DNA of 64,000 nucleotides, from assembly GCA_963792915.1 (NCBI GenBank), contig CAWBYD010000004.1, forward strand, positions 478,070 through 542,069. The letters are read 5' to 3'. Positions 44,015 through 52,207 of the stretch are shown here, in pieces; the stretch's first letter is position 1, and the number at the start of each line of letters is the position of its first letter. Origin of the DNA: Solirubrobacter sp963792915 (GTDB taxonomy: Bacteria > Actinomycetota > Thermoleophilia > Solirubrobacterales > Solirubrobacteraceae). Below the pieces are notes generated by a model. That model saw only the letters and a program-made list of their open reading frames with translations. It was not told where the DNA came from and searched no databases. The translations under genes were made by a program, and so were the position numbers.

Positions 44015-44040
44015 CGACGGCCCGCCGAGGCGGGCCGTCG
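44015..44040 (-). terminator. Strong hairpin downstream of nrdJ
   Basis: Perfect 12-bp inverted repeat (44015-44026 with 44029-44040, arm CGACGGCCCGCC), 24 nt after the nrdJ stop at 44065. No U tract. Candidate non-canonical terminator. Confidence 0.55.
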
Positions 44041-44064
44041 AGGGAAGCGATGGCGGCGCGAGGA

Positions 44065-46953
44065 TCAGCCGCAGCCGGTGTTGTTGCCGCAGCTCGAGCA
44101 CGTGTAGCAGGAGCCGGTGCGCTGCATCATGCCGCCGCACTGGTTGCACGCCGGCCCGAGATCGAGGCCGATCAGCCGCGCCGGGACGACGGGCGGCGTG
44201 TCGGTGAGCCTGGTGGTCGGTGCCGCCGGGGGCGCGGCGGACGCCTTCGCCGGCACGTGGCCGCCGTTGGACGGGCGCGCGGAGCCGCCGGACGCGCCGG
44301 ACGCGACGTCCTCGCCGATCTTGCGCGCTCGCACCTCGGGCGTGAGGATGCCGAGCTCCTCCTGGGTGTCGGTGTCCAGGAAGCGCGAGGCGAGCCAGCG
44401 CATGATGTAGTCGGGCATCGACTTGGCGAACGGGATCTCCGGGTTGGTGGTGATTCCTTCGGGCTCGAAGCGCATGTAGGCGAACTTGCGCACCAGGGTC
44501 TCGAGCGGCACGCCGTACTGGAGTGAGATCGAGATCGCGGTCGCGAACGAGTTCATCATCCCGCGCAGCGTCGAGCCTTCCTTGCCGATGTCGGTCAGGA
44601 AGATCTCGCCCACGGTGCCGTCGTCGTACATGCCGGCCGTGATGTAGCCCTCGTGGCCGCCCAGCGAGAACTTGTGCGTGAGCGACTTGCGCTCGCGCGG
44701 CATGCGCTTGCGGAGCGGCTCGTCCTCACGGGCCTTGGCGCGGGCGACGGCCTTCTCGACCGCGACGGCGATCAGCTCGTCGACCTCGGACTGCGTGAAG
44801 ATCTCCTCGCCGGCCGAGAGCGCAGCCTCGGCCTTGGCGTTGATCGCCTTGACCTCCTGGGCGTCGGTGCGCAGCGCCTGGGCGGTCTTCGAGCCGTCGC
44901 GGTAGATGGCCAGCGCCTTGACGCCGAGCTTCCAGGCCTGGATGTAGGCCTCGGCGATGTCCTCGACCGTCGCCGTCTGGGGCATGTTGACCGTCTTGGA
45001 GATCGCGCCCGAGAGGAACGGCTGGACGGCGCCCATCATCTTGATGTGGCCGGCGTGCGAGATCGCCCGCTCCCCGACCGCGACGTCGAACACCGGCAGG
45101 TGCTCGCTGGCGAGGCCGGGCGCGCCGACGATCGTGCCGTGCTCGGCCACGTAGGCCTCGATCTGGGCCACCGCCGCCTCGCCGTAGCCGAGCGTGCGCA
45201 GCGCCATCGGCACCGTGCGGTTGGCGATGATCATGTTGCCGCCGCCGACCAGCTCCTTGTACTTGATCAAGGAGAAGTCGGGCTCGATCCCGGTCGTGTC
45301 GCAGTCCATCAGGAACGAGATCGTGCCCGTGGGCGCGAGCACCGTGGCCTGGGCGTTGCGGTAGCCGTAGAGCTCGCCGAGCGCGACGGCCTCGTTCCAC
45401 GTCTCGCGCGCGGCGGCCAGCAGCGCCGTGTCCTCGACCACCTCGGCGGGCACCGCGTAGGACGCGTCGCGGTGCATGCGCATGACGTTGTTGTGCGCCT
45501 CGCGGTTCTCCGCGTAGCGGTCGTACGTCCCCATCGCGGCGGCGATCTTGGCCGACTGCGCGTAGGCACGACCGGTCATCAGCGCCGTGATCGCGGCCGC
45601 GGCCCCGCGGCCCGCGTCGGAGTCATACGCGAAGCCGTTGGACATCAGGAACGCGCCGAGGTTCGCGTAGCCGAGCCCGAGCTGGCGGAAGGCGCGCGCG
45701 TTGTCGCCGATCTCCTTGGTCGGGTAGCTCGACGGCGACACGATGATCTCCTGCGCCAGCAGCACGATGTCCACCACGTGCTGGAAGCGCTCGACGTCGA
45801 ACGTCCCGTCCGGGCGGCGGAACTTCATCAGGTTCAGCGACGCCAGGTTGCACGCCGAGTCGTCCACGTGCATGTACTCCGAGCACGGGTTGGACGCGTT
45901 GATCCGGCCCGAGTTGGGCGACGTGTGCCACTGGTTGATCGTCGTGTCGTACTGCACGCCCGGGTCGGCGCAGCGCCACGCGGCCTCGGCGATCTCGCGC
46001 ATCAGCTCGCGGGCGTTGACCGGCTCGCCGACCGGCTCGCCCGTCGTGCGCGCGATCAGGTGCCAGTCCGCGTCGTCCTCGACGGCGTGCATGAACTCGT
46101 CGGTGACCCGGACCGAGTTGTTGGCGTTCTGGTACTGGATCGACTGGAAGCCCTCGCCGTCGATCGACATGTCAAAGCCGGCGTCGCGCAGCGCGGCGGC
46201 CTTGTCCTCCTCCTTGGCCTTGCACCAGATGAAGTCGCGGATGTCCGGATGGTCGACGTCCAGCACCACCATCTTGGCCGCACGACGCGTCTTGCCGCCG
46301 GACTTGATCGTGCCCGCCCACGAGTCCGCCCCGCGCATGAACGAGACCGGGCCAGAAGCCGTGCCGCCCTTGGACAGCGGCTCCATCGAGCCGCGGATGT
46401 TGGACAGGTTGATGCCCGACCCCGACCCGCCGCGGAAGATCCGTCCCTCGCGCGTGTTCCAGTCGAGGATCGAGTCCATCGTGTCCTCGACCGAGAGGAT
46501 GAAGCAGGCCGAGCACTGCGGCGACTCCTCGAAGCCCACGTTGAACCACACCGGCGAGTTGAACGCCGCCACCTGGTGCAACAGGATGTACGTGAGCTCG
46601 GCCTCGAAGGCGTCACCGTCCTCGACCGAGGCGAAGTAGCCGCGCTCGCGCCCCCAGTCGGCGATCGTCCCCGAGACGCGCGAGATCATCTGCTTGACCG
46701 AGCGCTCGCGCGTCGGCGCCTCGAGCTGGCCGCGGAAGTACTTCTGGGCGACGATGTTGGTCGCGTTCTGCGACCACGACTTCGGGAACTCGACGCCGTC
46801 CTGGCGGAAGCTTCCGACGGCCGCGGTGCGCGACTCCCATTCGATGTCCTCGTAGGGATGCACGCCAGGCCGCGTGAACAGGCGCCGCACGCTCAGGGCC
46901 TCGGTCGCGGGCCCTTCCTGCGTCAGTGTTGTGTGCGGCGTCGTGTCTTCCAT
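44065..46953 (-). CDS. nrdJ: Vitamin B12-dependent (class II) ribonucleotide reductase NrdJ
   Basis: 962 residues. The catalytic barrel includes SPVWFNVGF, the cysteine of CSACFIL, NLSNIRGSMEPLSKGG, NPCSEYM (active-site Cys and Glu) and APTGTISFLMDCDTTGIEP, all as in NrdJ. The C-terminus is a Cys-rich tail (CNQCGG, CYTCSSCGNNTGCG) that acts as zinc ribbon and redox shuttle. It reduces ribonucleotides with adenosylcobalamin, needing no oxygen. A ribosome site GAAGGGAG (46971-46964) precedes the ATG by 10 nt. Confidence 0.94.
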   Translation of the reverse strand: MEDTTPHTTLTQEGPATEALSVRRLFTRPGVHPYEDIEWESRTAAVGSFRQDGVEFPKSWSQNATNIVAQKYFRGQLEAPTRERSVKQMISRVSGTIADWGRERGYFASVEDGDAFEAELTYILLHQVAAFNSPVWFNVGFEESPQCSACFILSVEDTMDSILDWNTREGRIFRGGSGSGINLSNIRGSMEPLSKGGTASGPVSFMRGADSWAGTIKSGGKTRRAAKMVVLDVDHPDIRDFIWCKAKEEDKAAALRDAGFDMSIDGEGFQSIQYQNANNSVRVTDEFMHAVEDDADWHLIARTTGEPVGEPVNARELMREIAEAAWRCADPGVQYDTTINQWHTSPNSGRINASNPCSEYMHVDDSACNLASLNLMKFRRPDGTFDVERFQHVVDIVLLAQEIIVSPSSYPTKEIGDNARAFRQLGLGYANLGAFLMSNGFAYDSDAGRGAAAAITALMTGRAYAQSAKIAAAMGTYDRYAENREAHNNVMRMHRDASYAVPAEVVEDTALLAAARETWNEAVALGELYGYRNAQATVLAPTGTISFLMDCDTTGIEPDFSLIKYKELVGGGNMIIANRTVPMALRTLGYGEAAVAQIEAYVAEHGTIVGAPGLASEHLPVFDVAVGERAISHAGHIKMMGAVQPFLSGAISKTVNMPQTATVEDIAEAYIQAWKLGVKALAIYRDGSKTAQALRTDAQEVKAINAKAEAALSAGEEIFTQSEVDELIAVAVEKAVARAKAREDEPLRKRMPRERKSLTHKFSLGGHEGYITAGMYDDGTVGEIFLTDIGKEGSTLRGMMNSFATAISISLQYGVPLETLVRKFAYMRFEPEGITTNPEIPFAKSMPDYIMRWLASRFLDTDTQEELGILTPEVRARKIGEDVASGASGGSARPSNGGHVPAKASAAPPAAPTTRLTDTPPVVPARLIGLDLGPACNQCGGMMQRTGSCYTCSSCGNNTGCG

Positions 46954-47198
46954 ATTCGCGCGTCTCCCTTCGGGTGCCAGCCACGGCACAGACCTCAAAC
47001 TTGGACGGTCGACTATGCCGGTCCGGGCGGACAGAACGGCCGCCCACCGAGGCCTGAGCACCACCGTCGCCACGGTCTGGGAATTTCCTGCAAGCAACCC
47101 AAATTTTAGCTGCCCGCGGTGCTTGCCGAGAGTGGGGCTGGCCGCACTTTGCGGGGTCTCGCCGACTCGCTCGAGCCAGCAAATACGGCGCGTTTGCC
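46954..47198. promoter_or_regulatory. Leader/promoter region of nrdJ
   Basis: 245 bp upstream of nrdJ. An AT-rich stretch with TAAAAT on the minus strand (about 47107-47102) may hold the -10. GAAGGGAG (46971-46964) is the ribosome site. No cobalamin-riboswitch B12 box (GCCACTG) and no clear NrdR box were found by eye. Confidence 0.35.
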
Positions 47199-48008
47199 TC
47201 AGCGCCCGAAGCGCAGCCAGTCGGCGAAGTCCGCCCACGTGCCGCGCGTCCGGAACGCGGCTTCGCGCCAGGCGTGACTGAGGCGCGGAGAGCGCCGCGA
47301 GGCGACCGCGAAGACCGCCAGCCCGGCGATCCCGAGCAGCGCCGCGCCGAGCAGGGTGAGCGGCAGCACGAGGCTCCCGTGGGCGGTGCGCATGATCACC
47401 GGCGTCGGCGTCGGCGACGCGGTGACGGCGGCCGTCGGCGGCGGCGTGGCGACCGGGGGAGCCACGGTCGGCGCGGCGGTCGGCGCGGGGGTGGCGCCGC
47501 TCTCGGGCGGCGTGGCCGCGGTGCCATCGCCGGAGGAGTCCTGCGGCAGCCGGCCCGACTCCGGCGTCGACGACGGTGAGGCGCTCGGCGGCACGGTCCC
47601 CACGTTCGGCGTCGACGTCGCGGTGGCCGTCACCGACGGCGTCGGCGTGGCCGTCGCGGAGCCGTTGTCCTCGTTCGCGCAGCCGTTGCGGTCGTGCAGC
47701 TTGATGCCCGCCTCGAGCGCCACGCGGAAGTCGGGATAATCGGAGTCGAAGGCCGGCTCGATCGTGTCGAGCGCCTTCTGCAGATCCTCGCGCGCGTGAT
47801 TGCACGCGTCGATCTTCCCGTCGCCGCGGTAGTCGTCGTAGATCTGCTTGACCTCCTTCGTCGCGTCCTTGGGCGCGCCCGCGGAGGACGCCGACTGCGA
47901 CTCGCCCGCGGTGGCCGTCGGGGTCGGAGTCGGGTCCTGCGCCCAGGCGGCGGGGCACGACAGGAGCGCCAGCGCGGCCGCGAGGACCGTGATCGGGCGC
48001 ATGCGCAT
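47199..48008 (-). CDS. Secreted, membrane-anchored low-complexity protein
   Basis: 269 residues, family not recognised. A signal peptide (ALALLSCPAAWA, about 8-23), a small folded domain of about 70 residues with two cysteines (ACNHARED and NGCANED), a Thr/Pro/Ser-rich linker (about 118-205), one transmembrane helix (about 212-235) and a basic cytoplasmic tail. Probably displayed on the cell surface. 45 bp separate it from the divergent galE gene. Confidence 0.65.
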   Translation of the reverse strand: MRMRPITVLAAALALLSCPAAWAQDPTPTPTATAGESQSASSAGAPKDATKEVKQIYDDYRGDGKIDACNHAREDLQKALDTIEPAFDSDYPDFRVALEAGIKLHDRNGCANEDNGSATATPTPSVTATATSTPNVGTVPPSASPSSTPESGRLPQDSSGDGTAATPPESGATPAPTAAPTVAPPVATPPPTAAVTASPTPTPVIMRTAHGSLVLPLTLLGAALLGIAGLAVFAVASRRSPRLSHAWREAAFRTRGTWADFADWLRFGR

Positions 48009-48038
48009 CAGTATCCGAGTCTACCGGCACCCTCCCGC

Positions 48039-48044
48039 TACGAT
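48039..48044 (+). promoter_or_regulatory. Putative -10 element (TACGAT) of the galE operon
   Basis: TACGAT ends 9 nt before the ATG at 48054 with no Shine-Dalgarno site, matching the leaderless pattern. Confidence 0.45.
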
Positions 48045-48053
48045 CCGGCGCCC

Positions 48054-49028
48054 ATGCGGCTCCTCGTGACCGGCGGCGCGGGCTACATCGGCTCGATCGT
48101 CGCTCAGCAGCTCGTCGCGCGCGGCGACGACGTCACCGTGCTGGACTCGCTGGTGCGCGGGCACCGGGCCGCGGTCCCCGAGGGCGCGGCCTTCGTGCAG
48201 GGCGACCTGCTCGATCAGCCCGCGCTGGCGCGCGTGCTCGCTCCCGGCTTCGACGGCGTGCTGCACTTCGCCGCGCTGTCGCTGGTCGCGGAGTCCCAGC
48301 AGCACCCGGAGCGCTACTACCGCGGCAACGTCGTCGGGACGCTCAACCTGCTCGACGCGATGCGCGACGCCGGCGTCGGGCGGCTCGTGTTCTCCTCGAC
48401 CGCGGCGACCTACGGCGACCCGGTGAGCGACCCGATCACCGAGGACGATCCGCCGAATCCGGTCAACACCTACGGCAACACCAAGCTGGCAGTCGACCGC
48501 ATGCTGGGCGACGAGTGCCGCGCGCACGGCCTCGCCGCCGTGAGCCTGCGCTATTTCAATGTCGCGGGCGCCTGCGGGCCGCTGGGCGAGGACCACCACC
48601 CCGAGACGCACCTGATCCCGCTCGTGCTGCAGGCGGCCGCCGGCCGGCGCGCGCACGTCGCGATCTACGGCACCGACTACCCGACGCCGGACGGCACCGC
48701 GGTGCGCGACTACATCCACGCCGAGGACCTCGCGACGGCGCACGTGCTGGCGCTCGACAAGGCGCAGCCGGGCCGCCACGAGGTGTTCAACCTCGGCACC
48801 GGCACGGGCTACTCGGTGCGCGAGGTGATCGCCGCCGCGCGCGCCGTCACGGGACGCGAGATCGCGGTCTCGGAGGAGGGCCGGCGCGCCGGCGACCCGC
48901 CGCGGCTCGTCGCCTCCAACGCACACGCCCGCGCCGCGCTCGGCTGGGAGCCGGAGCGCTCGCTGGAGCAGATGGTGGCCGACGCATGGACCTGGCACGA
49001 GGCGCACCCGGGCGGCTATGGACACTGA
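48054..49028 (+). CDS. galE: UDP-glucose 4-epimerase
   Basis: 324 residues. NAD loop TGGAGYIGS (6-14), SSTAATYG and Y140-x3-K144 (YGNTK) form the catalytic set. RYFNVAGA and VRDYIHAEDLA are GalE signatures. It interconverts UDP-glucose and UDP-galactose for wall polysaccharides. First gene of a galE-holB-fdhD run; it overlaps holB by 11 nt. Confidence 0.9.
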   Translation: MRLLVTGGAGYIGSIVAQQLVARGDDVTVLDSLVRGHRAAVPEGAAFVQGDLLDQPALARVLAPGFDGVLHFAALSLVAESQQHPERYYRGNVVGTLNLLDAMRDAGVGRLVFSSTAATYGDPVSDPITEDDPPNPVNTYGNTKLAVDRMLGDECRAHGLAAVSLRYFNVAGACGPLGEDHHPETHLIPLVLQAAAGRRAHVAIYGTDYPTPDGTAVRDYIHAEDLATAHVLALDKAQPGRHEVFNLGTGTGYSVREVIAAARAVTGREIAVSEEGRRAGDPPRLVASNAHARAALGWEPERSLEQMVADAWTWHEAHPGGYGH

Positions 49029-50112
49029 CGAGCTCCTGCGCGCCCATCCGCACGCGCGCGCCGTGCTCGGCGCCGCGCTGCGCGGCGAGCCCGCTCACGC
49101 CTACCTGCTGCACGGTCCCGCCGGTTCCGGCAAGCGCGCCGCGGCGCGCGCGTTCGCCGGCGAGCTGCTGGCCCGCGACGCGCGCGATCCCGACAACGCC
49201 CGCATGCGCGCGGCGCACGGCGCCCATCCGGACCTGACCTGGGTCGTGCCCAGCGGCGCGCACGAGATGCTGCGCCGCGACGTCGACGAGGCGGTCGTGG
49301 CGGCCGCCGCGCACACGCCGTTCGAGGCGCGCTACCGGATCTTCGTGCTCGAGCGCGCCGACACGCTGATCGACCAGGCGGCCAACGCGCTCCTGAAGAC
49401 GCTCGAGGAGCCGCCGCCGTACGTCGTGCTCCTGCTGCTCACCGATCGCCCGACCCAGGTCCTGCCGACGATCGCCAGCCGCTGCCAGCCGGTGCGCTTC
49501 GATCCGCCGGCGCCGGGAGCGCTGGCCGCGCGGATCCGCGAGCGCGGCGTGGCGTCAGAGACCGCCGAGGCGTGCGCGCGGCTGAGCCTCGGCGACGGCG
49601 AGAAGGCGCTGGCTCTCGCGCGCGACCCGGGGCTGCGCGACGCCGCCGAGGCGCTCGCACGCGCGCCGCTGCACGGCCGCGCCGGCACCGAGCAGCCGTG
49701 GCGCGCGCTGCTCGAGCGCTCGCGCGCCCGCGGCAGCGCGGCGCGCGCCGAGGTCGAGACGGCGCTCGCCGAGGAGCTGCAGTACCTGCCCAAGAAGGAG
49801 CACAAGCGGCGCGAGACCGAGTTCACCGAGCGCGCCCGCCGGGCCGAGCGGCGCGCCGCGACGGAGGCGCTCGACCACGCGCTGCAGCTGACCGGCCTGT
49901 GGTATCGCGACCTCGCGTGCGCGGCCGCGGGAGCGCCGGAGCTCGTCTTCAACACCGACCGCGACCTCACGCCCGACGCCGGCCGCCCGGCCGCGGCGCT
50001 GCGCAAGGCCCAGGAGCTGGTCGACGACACGCGCGCGCGGCTGGTCCTCAACGTCAGCGAGGAGCTGGCCTGCGAGGCGCTCGCCTACCGCCTGGAGAGC
50101 GTCCTCGCATGA
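49018..50112 (+). CDS. holB: DNA polymerase III delta' subunit
   Basis: 364 residues. Walker A HGPAGSGKR, the sensor and lid region of AAA+ clamp loaders (RIFVLERADTLIDQAANALLKTLEEPP) and SRCQPVRF (arginine-finger SRC motif) are all visible. The zinc-binding cysteines of E. coli delta' are not apparent. It is part of the clamp loader that places the beta clamp on DNA. It sits within a galE-holB-fdhD operon, coupled by overlaps. Confidence 0.85.
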   Translation: MDTDELLRAHPHARAVLGAALRGEPAHAYLLHGPAGSGKRAAARAFAGELLARDARDPDNARMRAAHGAHPDLTWVVPSGAHEMLRRDVDEAVVAAAAHTPFEARYRIFVLERADTLIDQAANALLKTLEEPPPYVVLLLLTDRPTQVLPTIASRCQPVRFDPPAPGALAARIRERGVASETAEACARLSLGDGEKALALARDPGLRDAAEALARAPLHGRAGTEQPWRALLERSRARGSAARAEVETALAEELQYLPKKEHKRRETEFTERARRAERRAATEALDHALQLTGLWYRDLACAAAGAPELVFNTDRDLTPDAGRPAAALRKAQELVDDTRARLVLNVSEELACEALAYRLESVLA

Positions 50113-50882
50113 CCGAGGTCGAGATCCGGGGTGCGTATGCGACGGTCCGCGCGCCGGGGCTCGAGGACGAGGTCGCGGTCGAGGAGCCGCTCGAGATCCG
50201 CGCCGCCGGCAAGCCCGTCGCGGTCACGATGCGCACGCCCGGCGAGGACGGCGAGCTGGCCCTCGGCTTCCTGTTCGGCGAGGGGCTGATCCGGTCGGCC
50301 CGGCCCGTCGAGCCCACGCTCGAGATCAACACGGTCGAGGTCGGCGCGCTCGACCGCGAGCCGTCGAGCCGCAACTTCTACACGACGTCCTCGTGCGGCG
50401 TGTGCGGGAAGGGCGCGCTCGAAGAGGTCGCGGTCGACGCGCCCGACGCGCTTCCTGGGCCGACGATCGACCGCGAGCGCCTCGCGTCGCTCCCCGACGG
50501 CCTGCGCCAGCCCACGTTCGCCCGCACCGGCGGCCTGCACGCGACCGGGCTCTTCACCGTCGCGGGAGAGCTGCTCGCCGTGCGGGAGGACGTCGGGCGC
50601 CACAACGCGATGGACAAGGTGATCGGCTGGGCGCTCGGGCAGGGCCTCGTTCCGCTGCACCCGCACGTGCTGTGCGTGTCGGGGCGGCTGTCGTTCGAGC
50701 TGGTGCAGAAGGCCGCGATGGCGGGGGCGCCAATCCTCGTGGGCGTCGGCGCGCCCTCCTCGCTCGCGGTGCGCCTGGCCGACGACCGCGGGATGACGCT
50801 GGCCGGCTTCGCGCGCCGCGGCCGGGTCAACGTGTATACCGGGACCGAGCGCGTGACCCGATCGGCCCGAGATCCGGCGTGA
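50109..50882 (+). CDS. fdhD: Formate dehydrogenase sulfurtransferase FdhD
   Basis: 257 residues. FdhD delivers sulfur from IscS to the molybdenum cofactor of formate dehydrogenase. CGVCGKG in the centre is the CxxC sulfur-carrying motif. RTGGLHATGLF and VREDVGRHNAMDKVIG are the family blocks. Overlaps holB by 4 nt. Its target, the FDH catalytic subunit, is encoded at 35910-37994, about 12 kb away. Confidence 0.93.
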   Translation: MTEVEIRGAYATVRAPGLEDEVAVEEPLEIRAAGKPVAVTMRTPGEDGELALGFLFGEGLIRSARPVEPTLEINTVEVGALDREPSSRNFYTTSSCGVCGKGALEEVAVDAPDALPGPTIDRERLASLPDGLRQPTFARTGGLHATGLFTVAGELLAVREDVGRHNAMDKVIGWALGQGLVPLHPHVLCVSGRLSFELVQKAAMAGAPILVGVGAPSSLAVRLADDRGMTLAGFARRGRVNVYTGTERVTRSARDPA

Positions 50883-51699
50883 GGCCGTAGGTCTCGAAGT
50901 TGCCGAAGCGGGCGAAGCGCGGGTGCTCGGGCCCATGGAAGTCGGCCGAGCCGGTGGTGAGCAGCCCGCGCCGCGTCACCTCGGCGTACAGCCCGCGCGT
51001 CTGCGCCTCCGTGAACGTCGTGTAGAAGACCTCGACCCCGTCGAGTCCCTGGAACTCGCCGAGCGGCTCCAGCGCGTCGTCGACGTCCCAGAAGGGATGC
51101 GCCCACACGGCGACGCCGCCGGCCGCGTGGATGACCGCGATCGCCTCCGCGACGGTCGGGCGCTCGCGCCGCACGTAGCCTGGCGCGCCCGGGACGAGAT
51201 ACGCGGGGAACACCGTGTCCGGGCCGTCGATGCCCTCGTCGCGCAGGCGCTGCGCGTTGTGCTCGAGCAGGGCGCGGGCGAGGTGCGGGCGGCCCGGCTT
51301 GATCGGCTCGTCCCCGAGCTCGAACCCAAGCTCGCGCAGGCGGTCGGCCATGGCCAGCACGCGGCGGCCGCGGTCGGCCTGGAAGTCCTGCAGCGCCGCC
51401 AGCAGGCCGGGGTCCGCATGGTCGAGCTCGTAGCCGAGGATGTGCAGGTCCTCGTACTCGCCGTGCACGGCGGACAGCTCGGCCGCCGGGCTGAGCGTGA
51501 CGCCGTGCGCGCGGGCGGCCGCGAGCGCCTCGTCCACGCCGGCGACCGTGTCGTGGTCGGTCAGCGCCAGCAGCTCGATCCCGGCGCCGGCCGCGCGCGC
51601 GACGACCTCGGCCGGGGGCAGCGAGCCGTCCGAGTGCGTCGAGTGCGCCTGGAGGTCGAACGTTTGCCGCGCGGGCATCTCCGGGAAGGTTGACCTCAT
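50827..51699 (-). CDS. PHP-domain metal-dependent phosphoesterase
   Basis: 290 residues from the ATG at 51699 (ATGs at 51705 and 51678 are also in frame). Metal ligands of the PHP fold are visible: HSTHSDG near the start, LTDHDT, AELSAVH, HILGYELD, AHPFWD and GSADFHG. Related enzymes hydrolyse nucleoside bisphosphates or 5'-RNA/DNA ends. The end overlaps fdhD by 56 nt tail to tail, an unusually large overlap for this window. Divergent from the small membrane protein gene at 51730. Confidence 0.82.
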   Translation of the reverse strand: MRSTFPEMPARQTFDLQAHSTHSDGSLPPAEVVARAAGAGIELLALTDHDTVAGVDEALAAARAHGVTLSPAAELSAVHGEYEDLHILGYELDHADPGLLAALQDFQADRGRRVLAMADRLRELGFELGDEPIKPGRPHLARALLEHNAQRLRDEGIDGPDTVFPAYLVPGAPGYVRRERPTVAEAIAVIHAAGGVAVWAHPFWDVDDALEPLGEFQGLDGVEVFYTTFTEAQTRGLYAEVTRRGLLTTGSADFHGPEHPRFARFGNFETYGLTPDLGPIGSRARSRYTR

Positions 51700-51715
51700 C
51701 CCCATTTCGACACCG

Positions 51716-51723
51716 AAGGGAGG
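51716..51723 (+). promoter_or_regulatory. Strong Shine-Dalgarno site of the gene at 51730
   Basis: AAGGGAGG with a 6-nt spacer to the ATG. One of few clear ribosome sites in the backbone and sets the start of the small membrane protein. Confidence 0.7.
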
Positions 51724-51729
51724 TTCCCG

Positions 51730-52176
51730 ATGACCACCGGCGCCATTATCGCCATCGTCGTCGTCGTGATCCTGGTCCTCTTCGCGCTGGCGCTCGTCAT
51801 GCCGCGCATGCGCGCTCAAGCGCGCGTCCAGCGGCGCGAGCGTGACCTCGCCGAGCGGCGAGAGCGCGCGGCCGGCGAGCATCGCATGGCCGCCACGGAG
51901 CGAGAACGCGAGGCCGACCTGGCCGAGCAGCGCGCCCGCGTCGCCGCCCGCGAGGCCGAGGCCGAGCGGGCCCAGGCCGAGCTGCACAGCGAGCGTGCAG
52001 GCCTGACCGAGCGCGGCATGGCCGACCATGAGCTGATCGACGAGGACGAGCGCGACCGCTTCGCGGGCACGTCCGCCGACCGCTCGTTGACGGACGCGGG
52101 TCAGGATTCCGACGGTCCGACACGCTTCCGCCGCGAGGACGTCGAGCGCGAGAGCGACCGCCCCGCGCGTTACTGA
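51730..52176 (+). CDS. Small membrane-anchored coiled-coil protein
   Basis: 148 residues. An N-terminal transmembrane helix (IIAIVVVVILVLFALALVM, about 6-24) is followed by an Arg/Glu/Ala-rich coiled coil (about 28-95) and an acidic tail. A strong ribosome site supports the start. No family recognised; a scaffolding or envelope-stress role is possible. It lies between a divergent PHP gene and a convergent GGDEF-EAL gene. Confidence 0.65.
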   Translation: MTTGAIIAIVVVVILVLFALALVMPRMRAQARVQRRERDLAERRERAAGEHRMAATEREREADLAEQRARVAAREAEAERAQAELHSERAGLTERGMADHELIDEDERDRFAGTSADRSLTDAGQDSDGPTRFRREDVERESDRPARY

Positions 52177-52207
52177 CCGGGAGCAGCCGGGTGGCCCGCG
52201 CGCTGGC

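Noticed and set aside
46954..47198. Cobalamin riboswitch upstream of nrdJ
   Set aside because: No GCCACTG B12 box or other conserved core was visible on the coding strand.
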